Positions 49,120-62,085 of a stretch of DNA of 64,000 nt are shown here, piece after piece. A program made the translations under genes and the position numbers. The notes under the pieces are model-generated. The model had not been told where the DNA came from and did not search any database. It worked only from the letters and a program-made list of their open reading frames with translations. The stretch comes from Cephalopachus bancanus (taxonomy: Eukaryota > Chordata > Mammalia > Primates > Tarsiidae): positions 1,254,001 to 1,318,000 of the forward strand of contig JAPVLO010000570.1 of the NCBI GenBank assembly GCA_027257055.1, written 5' to 3'. Positions within the stretch are counted from its first letter, which is position 1. Each line of letters opens with the position of its first letter.

Positions 49120-51475
49120 ATTTGTTTTTTCTTTAATTCATTTTTATTGATTTTAAAGTGTGGGATACAATTGAGGATTAGGTAGATAAGAGGTCATCAT
49201 GCAGGTTAAAGTTTGCACATCCCTTTGGACCTCACTTGACCTGGTTTGAGATCAGATACACTTATTGTCAAACCTTTTCTTTTAGTATTATTATAAATGT
49301 TCAGTGTCCGCTTATGAGTGAGAACATGTGGTACTCAGTTTATTGTTTCTGTGATATATCACTGATTATGATACTCTAAATTGATCCAAGTTGTTGTGAA
49401 GTACATAATTTTTTCCTTCTTTACAGCTGCATAGTATTCCATTATGTATATGTATCACATTTTTTTTTTATCCAGCCCACTTTTGATGGGCTACATGGTT
49501 GGTTCCATATTTTTGCTACCATGAATAATGCTGCAATAAACATGCATGTGCAGTTACCTTTTTAATAGAATGATATGAGCTCCTCCCAGCTATATCCCAG
49601 AAGGGGGGTTCCTGGGTCATATGGAAGGCTTATTTTTAGATCTTTTAGAAATTGCCAGACTATTTTCCACAGAAGTTATATTAGCTTACACTCCCACCAA
49701 TTGTGTAGAAGCATTCCCTTTTCCTTGCACCCTCTCCAGCATCTGTTTTTATTTTTATTTTTATTTTTGAGTTATTGATGATGGCCATCCTGACTGGAGT
49801 TAGGTGGTATCTCAGTGTGCTTTAAATTTGCATTTCTTTGATGATTAGTGAGGCTGAGCATTTCTTCATGTATCTATTGGCTGCTTATATGTCTTTCATT
49901 GAGAAGTGTCATTTGCCCACTTTTTAATGGGTCTGCTTTTTTATCCCCTTCTTTTGGCATGTTTGAGTTCCTTGTACATTCTGGTTGTTAGGCCTTTGTC
50001 AAATATACAGTTGACAAATTTTGTTTTCCCATCCTTTGGGCGGTCTCCCCACTCTCTTTATTTTATTTTTTTTTGTTTTGCTTTACAGAGCTTTTCTCTT
50101 TGGTAAGGTTCCACTTGACTATCTTATCACTTATGACATGAGCATCTGGGGTTTTGATCAGTAATTGGTTGCATATTTCAATTTCCATAAGGGTGCCTCC
50201 TGCCTTTTCTAAGAATATTATAGTTTGAGATTTTACATTTAGATCTTTGATCCATTGAGGTTATATTTTGTGTATGGTGATAGGTAGGAGTCTTCTTTAA
50301 TTCTTTTGCATGTTGTAAACCAGTTTTTCCAGCACTATTTACTGAATAGGTTCTCCTCTCCCCAGTGGTTGTTGGTGGAGGCTTTATCAAAGATGAGTTG
50401 GTTGAGAAATTGAGGTTTTGCTTCCGGAATCTCTATCCTGTTCCATCCATTCATATACCTACTCTTGTACCAGTACCAGGCTATTTTGATTATTGTAGCT
50501 TTATAGTGAAGGTTAAAGCCTGGAAGTGTGATACCTCTCACTTTGTTTCTTTTGCTAAGGATTATTTTGGCTATTTGTGGTCTTTTATGATTCCATATGA
50601 ATTTCTGTATTGTAGTTTCCAGGTCTGAGAAGAATGATGTTGATAATTTCATGAGTATTGTGTTGAATCTGTAGATTACCTTGCGCAGAATGGACATCTT
50701 AACAATTTTGATTCTTTGAACTCATTAACTTGGAATATTGTTTGTGTCATTGATTTCTTTGACCAGTGTTTTGTAGTTTTTGTTGTAAAGGTCTTTCTCG
50801 TCTCTGGTTAGGATGATGCCGAGTTATATAATTCTGTGTGTGTGAGACTATTGTGAATGTACTTGTGCTTACTATTTGGTTCTCTGTCTGTTTATTGTTG
50901 GAATATCAAAATGCTACTGTATTTTTCACATTTATTTTGTACACAGAGACTGTGCCAAAGTCCTTTATCAGCGCAAGGATGTTTTGCACAGATTCCCTTG
51001 GGTTTTCAAGATATAGGATCATGTGGTCATCAAAGAGGGATGAATTAACTTCTCTTTTTCTTTTTGGATATGCTTGATTTCCTTCTCTTGTCTAATTGCT
51101 CTAGCTCAGACTTCCAACTCTACATTGAACAGGAGAGATGAGGGTAGGCAGCCTTGTGTTGTTCTGGTGTTCAGGGGAAATGCTTCCAATTTCTTTTTTT
51201 TTTGAGTTGGAGTCTCACTTTGTCGCCCAGACTGGAGTGCAGTGGCTGCTCCCGGCCACCGCAGCCTCGACCTGCTGGGCTCCAGCGATCCTTCTGCCTC
51301 AGCCTTCCAAGTAGCTGGAATTACAGGCATGTGCTAATATGCCCGGCTGATTTTTTGATTTATTGTAGAGATGAGGTCTCACTGCCCAGGCGGGTCTCGA
51401 ACCCGCGGGCTCAGGCAATCCACTCACCTCAGCCTCCTAAAGGCTGAGCCACTGAGCCCGGCTTCCAATTTCTAT
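49120..51475 (-). mobile_element. 5'-truncated L1, minus strand
   Basis: 3' UTR at left, ORF2 C-terminal and reverse transcriptase region to about 51475. The 120-codon frame at 50697-50335 is the ORF2 segment after the reverse transcriptase. An Alu splits it at 51195. Confidence 0.92.
51195..51460 (-). mobile_element. Alu, minus strand, inside L1
   Basis: Perfect 13-bp TSD GCTTCCAATTTCT at 51182-51194 and 51461-51473. High CpG retention, so young. Confidence 0.96.
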
Positions 51476-53007
51476 CTATTTAACAATATATTGGTTATGA
51501 GTCTATATTTGATCATGAAGAAAATTTTTGGTAATGGAGAGACACCATAATAGAAAACCAAGTCAAGAATGTATTGAAAAGCCAGATGGACTTTTATTGT
51601 GACTGACAATTGATTTTACTGGATACTTCCCAGGTAATCTCCTAACCTTTGAACTTACAAAAGTGGAGGTTCCAGAAATGCATCGTAGATAGCAACAAAG
51701 TAGAAATAACCATGATAAATTTTAATCTGTAAAATAATATGTTGTTATAAAAATATTCCTGGTTAATTTTAGATCAAAATGTGACTGAAGCTCAGCAATA
51801 ACAATTTGTCAAGATTAGATTCTTGAATGAGTATCTGTGAATTTTAAGTAGACATCTCTAAAAGGTCAGGCCTGAGTTTGTCTATAATAATAATGATTTT
51901 CAAGCACACATGTCCTATATTGTCTGTAATTTAAGATCTTGTGTCCAGCCTATGTCAGAGTTTACCTAACTGGCTCAGCTGCCCAGCCTTCATGTGGGAA
52001 ATGTAATCCACTGTTAGCAAGTCTCACATTCTCTACCCAGCCTTAGAAACTTTTTGTGGATATGCTGTAAAATTTCCTTGCTCAATAGCAAGGCGGTAGT
52101 TCTGCTTTCATTTTCAGAAAGTAGAGGCTGAAGGCATTGTATCAATACTGCTTCAACTCCAAGAATTTTTTCTTATAAAATTAAAGATAATGTATTGTTA
52201 TCAATTAACCATTTTCTTATGCCTTGCTGTTGACATATTCATACTGTTTCTATGTTTGGTGACTGAAAATGTTTACATTTGTTCATTTGACTATTAGTGT
52301 GATTTTTTATTCCATAATATTTGACTTATAATGTTTTAAAATATATTTTATTAAATTTGGACTGTATGTAGTTCTCTAGCAATACAAAGTACTTTCTAAA
52401 TTATTAAGAGAGGGTTGTATTCCCATGTTGATATAACATGATAGTTGTTTAAATTTTGCAATTTTTTGGCAGGGACATTCTGTGTTCATGTGTTCAAAAA
52501 AAGAATAAATTGGCATTCGTGTGCCAAAAACAAGAAAATACTGTATTGTTACTGTGAAAAATACAAGTCAGTATTCCTCTTGTCTTTGGACATTGGACAG
52601 TCCTTCTGCTGCTGGCTTCAAGTATAGAGAATAATTGTTCATTGTTATAGATAGCAAAGTGTGACTTTGTACTTTATGTTTTGTTCATCCTAGAAAAGTC
52701 ATTATTTTCTTAGTTTGTGCCAGTTGGTATTTCATTTGCTCAGAATATCAGACATCATCTCTTTTATAAAACTATTGGGAATGAAAAAGCACGCTCATGA
52801 GGTGTTTAATGTGCTAAAGAAATAAATTAATTAATTTATAGTAACAATTAAATTTATCTTTAAGTCATGCAAAATAATCTAAAATGCTCATTGTTTTCTA
52901 CATAAGAGCTATTGATGACCCTATGACCACCTCAAGTAAAATGTGTTTTTGTTCTGGGGCATTTTTCTACTGCACCCTATATAAAAAGGCACAATGGAAT
53001 GCATTCT
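51476..53007. other. Low-copy DNA with one copy of a local duplication
   Basis: No coding signal. 52748-52864 is repeated at 53638-53753. Confidence 0.5.
52748..52864 (+). repeat. Local direct duplication, copy 1
   Basis: 'catcatctcttttataaaac' to 'aaatttatctttaagt' is matched at 53638-53753 at about 85 percent by eye. The sequence is not one of the transposons in the window. Confidence 0.85.
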
Positions 53008-53216
53008 AGAGTCAGAGTTTCTAAGTTCAAATGACAATTTTTATTTGCTGTTGTGACCTGAGTGATTTCTTTAACCTCTTTAAGCCTCACTTTCTCTCAT
53101 TCATGAAATGAAAACAATGTGTGCACCTGTCTTATATGGCTACATGGAAAAATAACTGAGGAAATAAATACAAAGTTTTCAAACAATAAGTTTTCAATAA
53201 ATGTTAGCATTATCAT
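53008..53216 (+). repeat. MIR, plus strand
   Basis: 'gagtcagagtttctaagttc', 'tgacctgagtgatttcttta', 'acctctttaagcctcactt', 'caataaatgttagcattat' follow the MIR consensus from box B region to 3' end. Confidence 0.82.
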
Positions 53217-53637
53217 TTTACATTTTTGAGTGATTTTTATTATACCTCATCCATCTTACATAATAATGTAGATGATTAAGCATACTATAGCTGCTTTGAA
53301 ATGACTAAAACTGCCTCCTAATTCTGTAGTCATTGCTTATTCACTCAGTTAATTATTTTATAAAAACTATACATCATTGTTATTTTACTAATCCCTTTAC
53401 TTCTCACTTGCAGAGATTTCCACATATCTCCATAATCTTGTCAATTATAAACACCCTTCATTCGTTGAAGTGAATTTCTGGAATAGATATGGTTACAAAC
53501 TAAGATTTTTGTCTTTTTTTTTATTTTTAAGAAACCCAAGCAGTTTATAGAGAAATTTAAGAATCCGTTTGATACATAACTGTCTTATTTGGATTGTGGT
53601 AAAATAAAATGAACAAAATATAAAAATAAGATAGAAA

Positions 53638-53753
53638 AACATCATCTCTTTTATAAAACTATTTGGAATGAAAAGGCACTCTGAAGAGATGTCTAGTATG
53701 CTAAAGGAAGAAATTAATTAATTTATACTAACAATGAAATTTATCTTTAAGTG
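53638..53753 (+). repeat. Local direct duplication, copy 2
   Basis: Second copy of 52748-52864, about 890 bp downstream, just before the Alu at 53771. Confidence 0.85.
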
Positions 53754-53770
53754 ATACTTATAAACATCCT

Positions 53771-54077
53771 AGCTGGGCTCGGTGGCTCAGCCTGCAATCC
53801 CGTGCCTTTGGGAGACTGAGGTGAGTGGATTGCCTGAGCCCGTGTGTTTGAGTCCCGCCTGGGCAGCGAGACCTCATCTCTACAATAAATCAAAAAACCA
53901 GCCGGGCATGGTAGCGCATGCCTATAATTCCGGCTACTTGGAAGGTTGAGGCGGAAGGATTGCCGGCCCAGCAGGTCGAGGCTGTGGTGGCCGGGAGCGG
54001 CCATTGCATTCCAGTCTGGGTGACAGAGTGAGACTCCATCTCAAAAAAACAAAACAAAAACAAAAACAAAAAACAAA
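53771..54077 (+). mobile_element. Alu, plus strand
   Basis: 'agctgggctcggtggctcagcc' to an A-tail with C interruptions. TSD is weak (ACATCCT against AAATCCT). Confidence 0.94.
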
Positions 54078-54124
54078 AAAAATCCTTCTGGGAGCACATT
54101 GTGAGGCATAAATGCAGTGAATGT

Positions 54125-54440
54125 TATAGAACAGGAGTTGGTAAACTTTTTCTATAAAGGGAAAAATAGTTAATATTTCAAGACTTGCCAGTCATCAAAT
54201 CTCTGTTACAACTCTGATTTTAGTTAGAAAGCAGCCATATAAGCCATATATCTGAGTGAGTGTGGCAGGGTTCCGATGAAGCCACATTTATGAACATTGA
54301 ATTTTGAATTTTATACTTGTGCATTTAGATCTGTCTTTTTTATTTCAACCATTTAAAAATATAAAATCCATTCTCAACTCACAAATCATATAAAACAAAT
54401 AACTGGCTGTATTTGTCCCACCATCTATAATTTATCAACC
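54125..54440. repeat. hAT-type nonautonomous DNA transposon fossil
   Basis: 'caggagttggtaaacttttt', 'ctataaagggaaaaatagtt', 'gaaagcagccatataagcc' and a terminus 'atttatcaaccactgatctg' complementary to the start. A common mammalian MER-type element; name not certain. Confidence 0.65.
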
Positions 54441-54461
54441 ACTGATCTGAAAGCACTGTTT

Positions 54462-57400
54462 AAAAAAATTATTCTTTTAGAATCAAAAAGCACATGTACA
54501 GTTTTGTTACATAGATATATTGCGTGGTTGTGAGGCTTGGGCTTCTACTGAGCCCTTCACCCTGCTAATGGACTCGGTACTCAATATATGGATTTTCACC
54601 CTTATTTCTGACCCTCTCTTCCTCCTTTAGGAATCCCCAGTATCTGTTGTTCCCATCCTTATGCTCATGTCTATTCAGTGTTTAGTTCTCACTTATAAAT
54701 GAAAGCACCCAGTATTCAGTTTTCTGTTTCTGTGATAATTAAGCTTAAAATTATGGTCTCCAGCTGCAACCATGTTGCTTCAAAGGACATGATTTTGTTC
54801 TTTTTATGGTTGTGTAGTATTCCATTGTGTATATGTACTACATTTTCTTTATCCAGTCCACCGTTGATGGCACCTAGTTTGGTTCCATGTTTTTGCTATT
54901 GTGGGTAGAGCTGTGATATACAAACAAGTGAAGAAGTCTTTTGGGTAGAGTGATTTGTGCTTCTTTGGGTATATACTTAGTAGTGGGATTGCTGGGTAAA
55001 TCTATTTTTAGGTTTTTGAGAACCTTCCAAACTGCTTTCCACAGGGGTTGAATTAGCTTGCATTCCCACCAACACTGTAGGAGCATTTCTTTTTCTCCAC
55101 AGCCTCCCTAACATCTGTTGTGTTTTTCACTTTGTAGTAATGCCATTCTGGCTGGAGTGAGATGGATGGTATCTTGTGGTTTTGATTTGCATTTCTCTAA
55201 TAATTAGTGCAAATATATTTTTTATCATATGCTTGTTAGCCACTTGAGAAGTGTCTTTTCATGTTATTTGCCCACTTTTTAATGGGGTTATTAGCTATTT
55301 CCTGTCAATTAATTTGAGTTCTTTTATAGACTCTGGATATTAGTCTTTTGTTAGATGTAAATGTTTTTATATAGTTTGCAATTTTTTTCTCATTCTATAG
55401 GTTGTCTGTTAACTCAGTTGATGGTTTATTTTGCTGTGGTTAAAAATTTTAAGTTTGATTAGACCCCACTAGTCAATTTTGGTTTTTTTCTGCTTTTGCT
55501 TGTAAGTTTCTGGTCATGAATTTCTTGCCTTGGCTGTTGTCCAGAAGAGGGTTTTCTATGCTTTCTTCTAATTTTTTTATAGTTTGAGTTATTATGTTTA
55601 CATCATTATTCAATATTGAGTTAATTTTTGCATATGGTGAGAGGAAGAGGTGCAGTGTTACTTCTGCATATGGTTAGCCAGTTTTCCCAGCACCATTTGA
55701 TAAATAGGGTGTTCTTTCTCTAATGTTTGTTTTTGTCAACTTAGTCAATGATGAGTTGGTTGTAAAACAACAGTTTTATATCTGGGTTCTCAATTCTGTT
55801 CCATTGGTCTATGTGTCTATCTTTTTACCAGTACCAAGCTGTTTTAGTTATTGTAGCCTTGCAATAAAGTTTGAAATCTGGCAATGTGATGTCTCCAGCT
55901 TTGTTCTTTTTGCTTATGATTGCTTTGGCTATTTGGTCTCTTTTTTGCTTCCATAAGAATTTAAGTGCTGTGTTTTCTAGATTTGTGAAAAATGTTGCTA
56001 AAAATCTGATGTGGATTGTGTTGAATATATAGATTGCTTTAGACAGTATAGACAGTTGAACAATATTGATTGTTCTAATTCATGACCAAGGACTGTTTTT
56101 CCATTTGTTTTTGTCATCACTGATTTTTTCACAGTTTTATAGTTCTCATAGTAGATTTTTTTTTTTACCTATTTGATTAGATTTATTCTGAGGTGTTTTA
56201 TTTTTATATGTGGCTAATGTAAATGGGATTGTATTTTTGATTTGGTTCTCAGCTTGAAACTTGTTGGTGCATAGAAATGCAACTGAGTTTTGAGTGTTAA
56301 TTTTGTAACCCAAGATGTTACTAAAACCACTTATGAGTACTATGAGTCTTTTGGTGAAATCTTTAGGATTTTCTAGATATGGAATCATATTTTCTGATAA
56401 TCAAATAGAGAGATTAACTAACTGCCTCTTTTCCTATTTGGGTAGCTTTTATTTTTGTCTCTTACCTGATTGTTCTGGCTAAGACTGTCAGTACTATGTT
56501 AAATAAGAATGATGAGAGAGGGCATCTTTGTCTTCTTCCAGTTCTTAGGGGGAATGCTTTCTGCTTCAGCCCAGTAAGTATGATGTTGGCTGTGGGTTTG
56601 TCATAGACAAATCTAATTATTTTGAAGACTCTTTCTGTGATGCCTAAGTAGTTGGATGTGTCATGAAGGGATGCTGCATTTTATGAAATGCGTTTTCTGC
56701 AGTTATTAAGATACTGATGTAATCTTTGTTTTGCTTTTGTTTATATGGTTAATTATTTTCATTAATTTGTATATGTTGAGCCAGTCCTGTGTCTCAGGAA
56801 TAAATCCCACCTGATCATGATGGATAATTTTTATTCTAATGTACTGCTGAATGCAGTTTGCTAATATTTTGTTGAATATTTTTGCACCTATGTTTGTCAT
56901 GGATATTGACATCTATTTTTCTGTCTTCATTATGTCTTTGGCAGATTTGATTATCAGGATGATATTGGTTTTGTAGAATAAGTTAAGGAGGAGTCCCTCC
57001 TTCTAGATTGCTTGGAATAATTTTAGTAGTTTTGGTACCTGATCTTCCTTGTGCACTTGGTAGAATTCTACCATGAAGCCATCAGTTCCTGGACTTTTCT
57101 GGGGGGAGGTAGATTTTTTTTTTTATTATGGGTTCTATTTTATGATGCCTTATTAGTCTGTTCAGGATTTCAGTTTCTTCCTGTTTCAATTTTGGGAGGT
57201 TCTGTGCTTCCAGAAATTTATCTATTTCCTCTAGATTTTCTAATTTGAACACATACAGATCTTTATAATAATCTCTCATACTCTTTTGTATTTTCTGGGT
57301 CAGTTGCAATGCCACTTTTTTTTTGTTTCTGTGTATATTTATTTGTACTTTTTCCTTTTTTTGTTTCTTTTTTTTTTCTTTTGTTAGTTGGACCACAGAT

Positions 57401-58089
57401 CTGTCGATTTTGTTTATCCTTTTGAAGAAACAGCTTTTCAACTTGTTGATCCTTTGTATATATATATTTTTTGTCTCAACTGTATTTATTTCTGCTCTGG
57501 TTTTGGTTGTTTCTTTTCTTCTGCTAGCTTTAGTTTTAGTTTGTTCCAGTCTATCTAGTTCCCTTATACAAGATGTTAAATTGCTTATTTGAGAACTTTC
57601 TATTTTTGTTGGGGGTGTATAATGCATAAATATTCCTCTCAACATTGCTGTAGCAACATCCCAGAGGCTTTGGTGTGTTTGTCTTCATTTTAATTTGTTT
57701 CAAATAATTTTTAAAATTTATGTCTTGATTTCATTGTTTACATAAGATTCATTTGGGAGGAACCTTTTGAATTTCCATATGTTTTGAGTGTTTTTGAGGA
57801 TTTCTCCTGGTGTTGATTTCTAGTTTTATTCCACTGTGGTTAGAGAAGATTCTTGGTATGATTTCAATTTTGGGGGGAATTTATTAAAGACTGATTTATG
57901 ACCAAGTATGTGGTTAATCTTGAAATATGATTCATGTGTAGAGGGGAGAATATATATTCTGCACTTATTAGCTGAAGTGTTCTATAGATGTCTGTTAGGT
58001 CTAATTGATTGAATGTCAAAGTCCAGGATTTCTTTGTTAATATTCTGCATTGATTATCTATCTAAAGATGTAAGTGGGGTGTTGAAGTT
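54462..58089 (-). mobile_element. L1 3' segment, minus strand, of an inverted L1
   Basis: From the 3' UTR at left ('cacatgtacagttttgttac') through ORF2 to the endonuclease region ('gtaagtggggtgttgaagtt' at 58069-58089). Frames at 56388-56146, 56912-56706 and 57645-57082 are ORF2 pieces. L1 sequence switches strand at 58089/58090. Confidence 0.92.
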
Positions 58090-61060
58090 CACATGCAGCT
58101 CAATGCCAGCATCCACCACTGCTGAACAAGGTGAAGTGCTCCTCTGTTGAGAAGTAGACACTTTGCAGTTCCTATATTCTTTACCATGATTGCTCCTGGA
58201 CTAGGAAGGGAACAACACAACAGAGTGGTTGTGCTCACGCACAGCATGGACACTTAGTCAAAATAAACAAGAAAAGTGAGGAGTCAGAATACTCATCACT
58301 CTCCCTATCTCACCTCTTCCCCCTCAGGAGTAGGTTGCTTTCTACCAGCCTACAGAGCATGAGGGGACCCTCACAACTGCCTAAACATGGCAGCAGAGAC
58401 CTGTCACCCATACTATCAAGGAGGTCAGCCACTAGCATCATTGAGCAGACCCTCTATGTGTTTGAGCATGACCTTCAAATAGTCTGTGCAGCTGAAATAA
58501 GTGGTAGCAGAGAGTGATCCAGACACCTGCAGCCTCCCTGTCTAAATTACTTTTGCTCAGAAACAAACCCCTGTACTGGGACTCTGGGACTGAGGAGTAA
58601 GCAGGGTCCCCACAATCACCTGAATGCAACAGCACAGACCCACCACCCTTAGGAGACTGGTTGCCAAGATCACTAGTCAGGTCCCCTGAAAGACAGATTT
58701 GGAAACTGAAATAAGGAAGTGAGCACAGGCAGCAAGCTGTTGGGCCACCCTTCACTTAAATGGATAAATGCCATCTACAGGCTTACAGCCTGGCCTACAA
58801 CACCTAATGAAAAAGCACCTTTGCAATTAGTAGAATCCTGAAAAGAGAGATAGAGAATGAAGTGTCAGTACCCTCAGATGGGAAGAAGTCAGTACAAGAA
58901 CACTGGAAACACAAAAATTCAGAGTGTTTCACTGCTTCCACACAATCTCACCAGCTCCCGAGTAATAGATCATCTATAGAACAAATTTTCCATAATGACA
59001 GACATATAATTCAGACTATAGATGATAAACAAACTCATCAATATGTAAGAGAAAGCAAACTCTCATATCAGAGAGGCCATGAAAGCTGTCCAAGAATTGA
59101 AAGCTGATATGGTCATTCTAAGAAAGAACCACATTGAACTCCTGGAAATGAAGGGCTTGCTATGATAAATTTAAAACACAACTGCAAGCCTTAAAAAAAG
59201 ACTTGACCAAGTGGAGAAAAGAGTGTTAGAGTTGGAATATCAATCCCTAGAAGCAACCCAATCAGATAAAAATAAAGAAGAAATTATTTAAAAATGAACA
59301 AAGTTTTCAAGATGCATGACATTAGGTACAGAGACAAAATCTACATCTGATCAGAATTCCTGAGAGAGAAGGAATGGGAGCACTCTGGAGAAAGTAGTTG
59401 AAGACATAATCTGTGAAAACTTCCCCCATCTTGCTTGAGAGGTTAACAAGCAGATACAAGAAATCCTGTGAACTCCTGGGAGATAGATACTATGAGATAA
59501 CAATCCCCAAGGCTCATTGCCATTACATTATTCAAGGTCAACATAAGTTAAAAAAAGTAAAGACAGCTAGAGACAAGGGATAGAACACATACCAAGGGAA
59601 ACCCATCAGAATAACAGCAGATTTATTAGCAGAAACCATACAAGCCAGAAGAGATTATGGACCCATTTACAATATTCTTATAGAAAAGAAATGCCAATTA
59701 CTTCTTACATTGTCAAACTAAGCTTCATAAATAAAGGAGAAATAATGTCCTTCCAAGGCAAGCTAGAGATAAGGGACTTTATCACCCCTAAACCAGTCTT
59801 ACAAACGTTGCTTAAGGGCGTTATAAACTGTTGGGAGCCAGCCATGGAAGCTCACTGAGTGTTAGGGATCAGGAAGGGCCGTTGACCCCAAGACCACTAG
59901 GATGTGTTCAGGAGCTGTTGACCCATTCCCTCCCTCCTTTTCCATTTGGCACAAACTACCAAGAAAAGCTCCAGCTGACTCTGACAGAAAACTCTGAGAC
60001 CCGAACGTACACAGCTAACCTAGAAGTCTATTGTTCCCATTCCCCATGGCTTATGATCTTTTGCTTTACCACAATTTAAGTTTGGCTTTGAGTCACATTG
60101 AGGAATCTTAGTACAGGTCACAGGTTCTCTTGATGCAACCTTTAGAAATTTATAGATATAGGTTTTAAAAAATAGTTTACATAGATTAAGAAAATTTAAG
60201 TAACCATTTTATTATAGAAGTATGGATAGTTCAGTTTGATTTAGGGGGGCCAGTGAAGTTTGAATTAGGTCAGCTTGTGCTAGGAGAATGTAATCATAGC
60301 AGCAATTGTTTTAATAAAAACTAGTTTGAATTAGTACATAATAGTGGAAGTTAATAATTCACTATGGTGGTTTTGGGTTTAGACCTTGAGTGATGTTAAT
60401 TCAAGATGATGTAGTTGTAATACAATTAAGGACACATAAGAAACTGGTTTGGGAAACATTAAGCTAGCATAAGATACAAAAAGACAATTTGTGGTTGTTC
60501 TTCCTCATGTCCTTCCTTATGTATGAAAGAACATATGCTTGAGAGTGGGGGGTGGAGTGTCCTTTGCACACCTGGACCTGTTCATGTGAAAGGCACATGC
60601 TACCTTTGTTTTCTGTGATGATGACTTTGCAGAGTTTGGGGATAAAAGCCCTGAGATTACATCTATTAAACGGCTTCTGGTTACCTGAGCAGGAGTCCAG
60701 TCTCTTTCTTTCTCCCCTCTTCTCTTTCTTTCTCTTTATTTCTCCAGAATAATCATCGACACTGCCACACCTTCCAAGGGACCCCCTAAATCTCTCTGTA
60801 GGGGCTGGCCCCCTGCAATAAACATGGAAATAAAAGAAGGATGAGGCCCAACACAAAAGCACAAGTTAAGCAAAGAGCTTATAGACCATATACATCACTC
60901 ACAAAACTGAGATCACCATGTAACTCCTCAAGAACACTATGACAGGAAGTGCTTTCTAAGATAAAAAGGGAATGTTTTGTAAAATAGAAAGCCATGGCAA
61001 TCCTGTTAAGTTGAGATACTTTGAGCATCATACCTTCCCACTTGCTCAACATTGCTCACT
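58090..61060 (+). mobile_element. L1 5' segment (5' UTR, ORF1, inter-ORF), plus strand
   Basis: 5' UTR-like sequence 58090-58850, then ORF1 remains 58860-59822 ('tgtccaagaattgaaagctg', 'cagcagatttattagcagaa'), interrupted by LTR D, and inter-ORF sequence to about 61060. It meets the minus-strand L1 at 58089 head to head, which fits a twin-primed, inverted insertion with part of the ORF2 5' region lost. Confidence 0.8.
59829..60817 (+). mobile_element. Solo LTR D, class II ERV, plus strand
   Basis: TGTTGGGAGCCAGCCATGG...GGCCCCCTGCA, 989 bp, with a perfect 6-bp TSD ATAAAC at 59823-59828 and 60818-60823. Same subfamily as LTR A. A pyrimidine-rich tract (60698-60745) lies in the U5 part. Confidence 0.93.
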
Positions 61061-62085
61061 TTTTAGCATCATTTTGATTTGACACTCTGGATTCACTTTT
61101 ATATCTCAAGATACTCTCGCTATTGTCAAAGAAGGTAAAATAATTCTGACTACAAGGTTTTTTTTTTTACACTTATACAACACAGTAAATAAAAATCAAG
61201 AAAGTGTATTCCTGCAAATGTATTACATAATCAGTAAACAAAAACCACATTAAAAAATTTTCCCCAAAATGCTACTTTATTCATACAACCAAGAAACATT
61301 TAGAATGCATAATAGATGCAAAACACCTCAACAAAGGAAAAGATGTATAAAAAAAGTTTGTTTCACACTGTAGTGCAGAATGCAAAATATATATACCAAT
61401 TACTATAATCTGAGATGGAATGTAATAAAAGCTGTAATAGTAATATATCCAATAAACTATAGATGATGATAAATTTTGTATATAGTAAAATAATGATTTT
61501 GAATAGTACACTCAAATGCTATAGATAATGCATTTTGTGAAATAAATTAGAAAAAAATGCTTACAAAAGTGACAACCTTAGCCCCAGTGTGTCAACTACT
61601 GATGGATAGTGTGCTCATGTGTATGAGATATACTTATTCCTTTGGGCAACAATTAGGTACCTAGTAGTTTCATAAATAGCTAGTGCTTCTCTATATACAC
61701 AAGGAAGATGTTTATGCTAAGGCAGGGTATCTAGATACCTAAGAGGAAATGTTACCAATCAGCATATGTTTTTAGACCCTTTGAAAATTATGTGTTGGTC
61801 TTGCTTTAGAATTCTTTGTTTTGTGGCCCTATTTAAGACTGAGTGTAACATATAGAGTAGTAAAAAAAATACACCACAGTTCAAGTATTCTCTCCTTATC
61901 CATGTAGTTAATTTCCACATTTATTTGTGAAAATGATTTCTTTTTTTGCAAGGCAGTCATTACTTTTTATTAAGACATAAATAGCCAAAGATTCTCTGCT
62001 ACTGCTTTCAATAGAAATGTGTACATTTGCAAACCTCTGATCAAATTTTTCTTGTTAATTTATGATTTTTTAAATTATAATATGA
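61061..62085. other. Low-copy AT-rich DNA
   Basis: No feature seen; some short open frames in AT-rich DNA are not supported. Confidence 0.5.

Noticed and set aside
57082..57645. 187-codon frame on the minus strand as a host gene
   Set aside because: L1 ORF2 sequence between endonuclease and reverse transcriptase, with antisense shadow at 57323.
58335..58755. 60- and 105-codon frames on opposite strands
   Set aside because: L1 5' UTR sequence; no coding expected.
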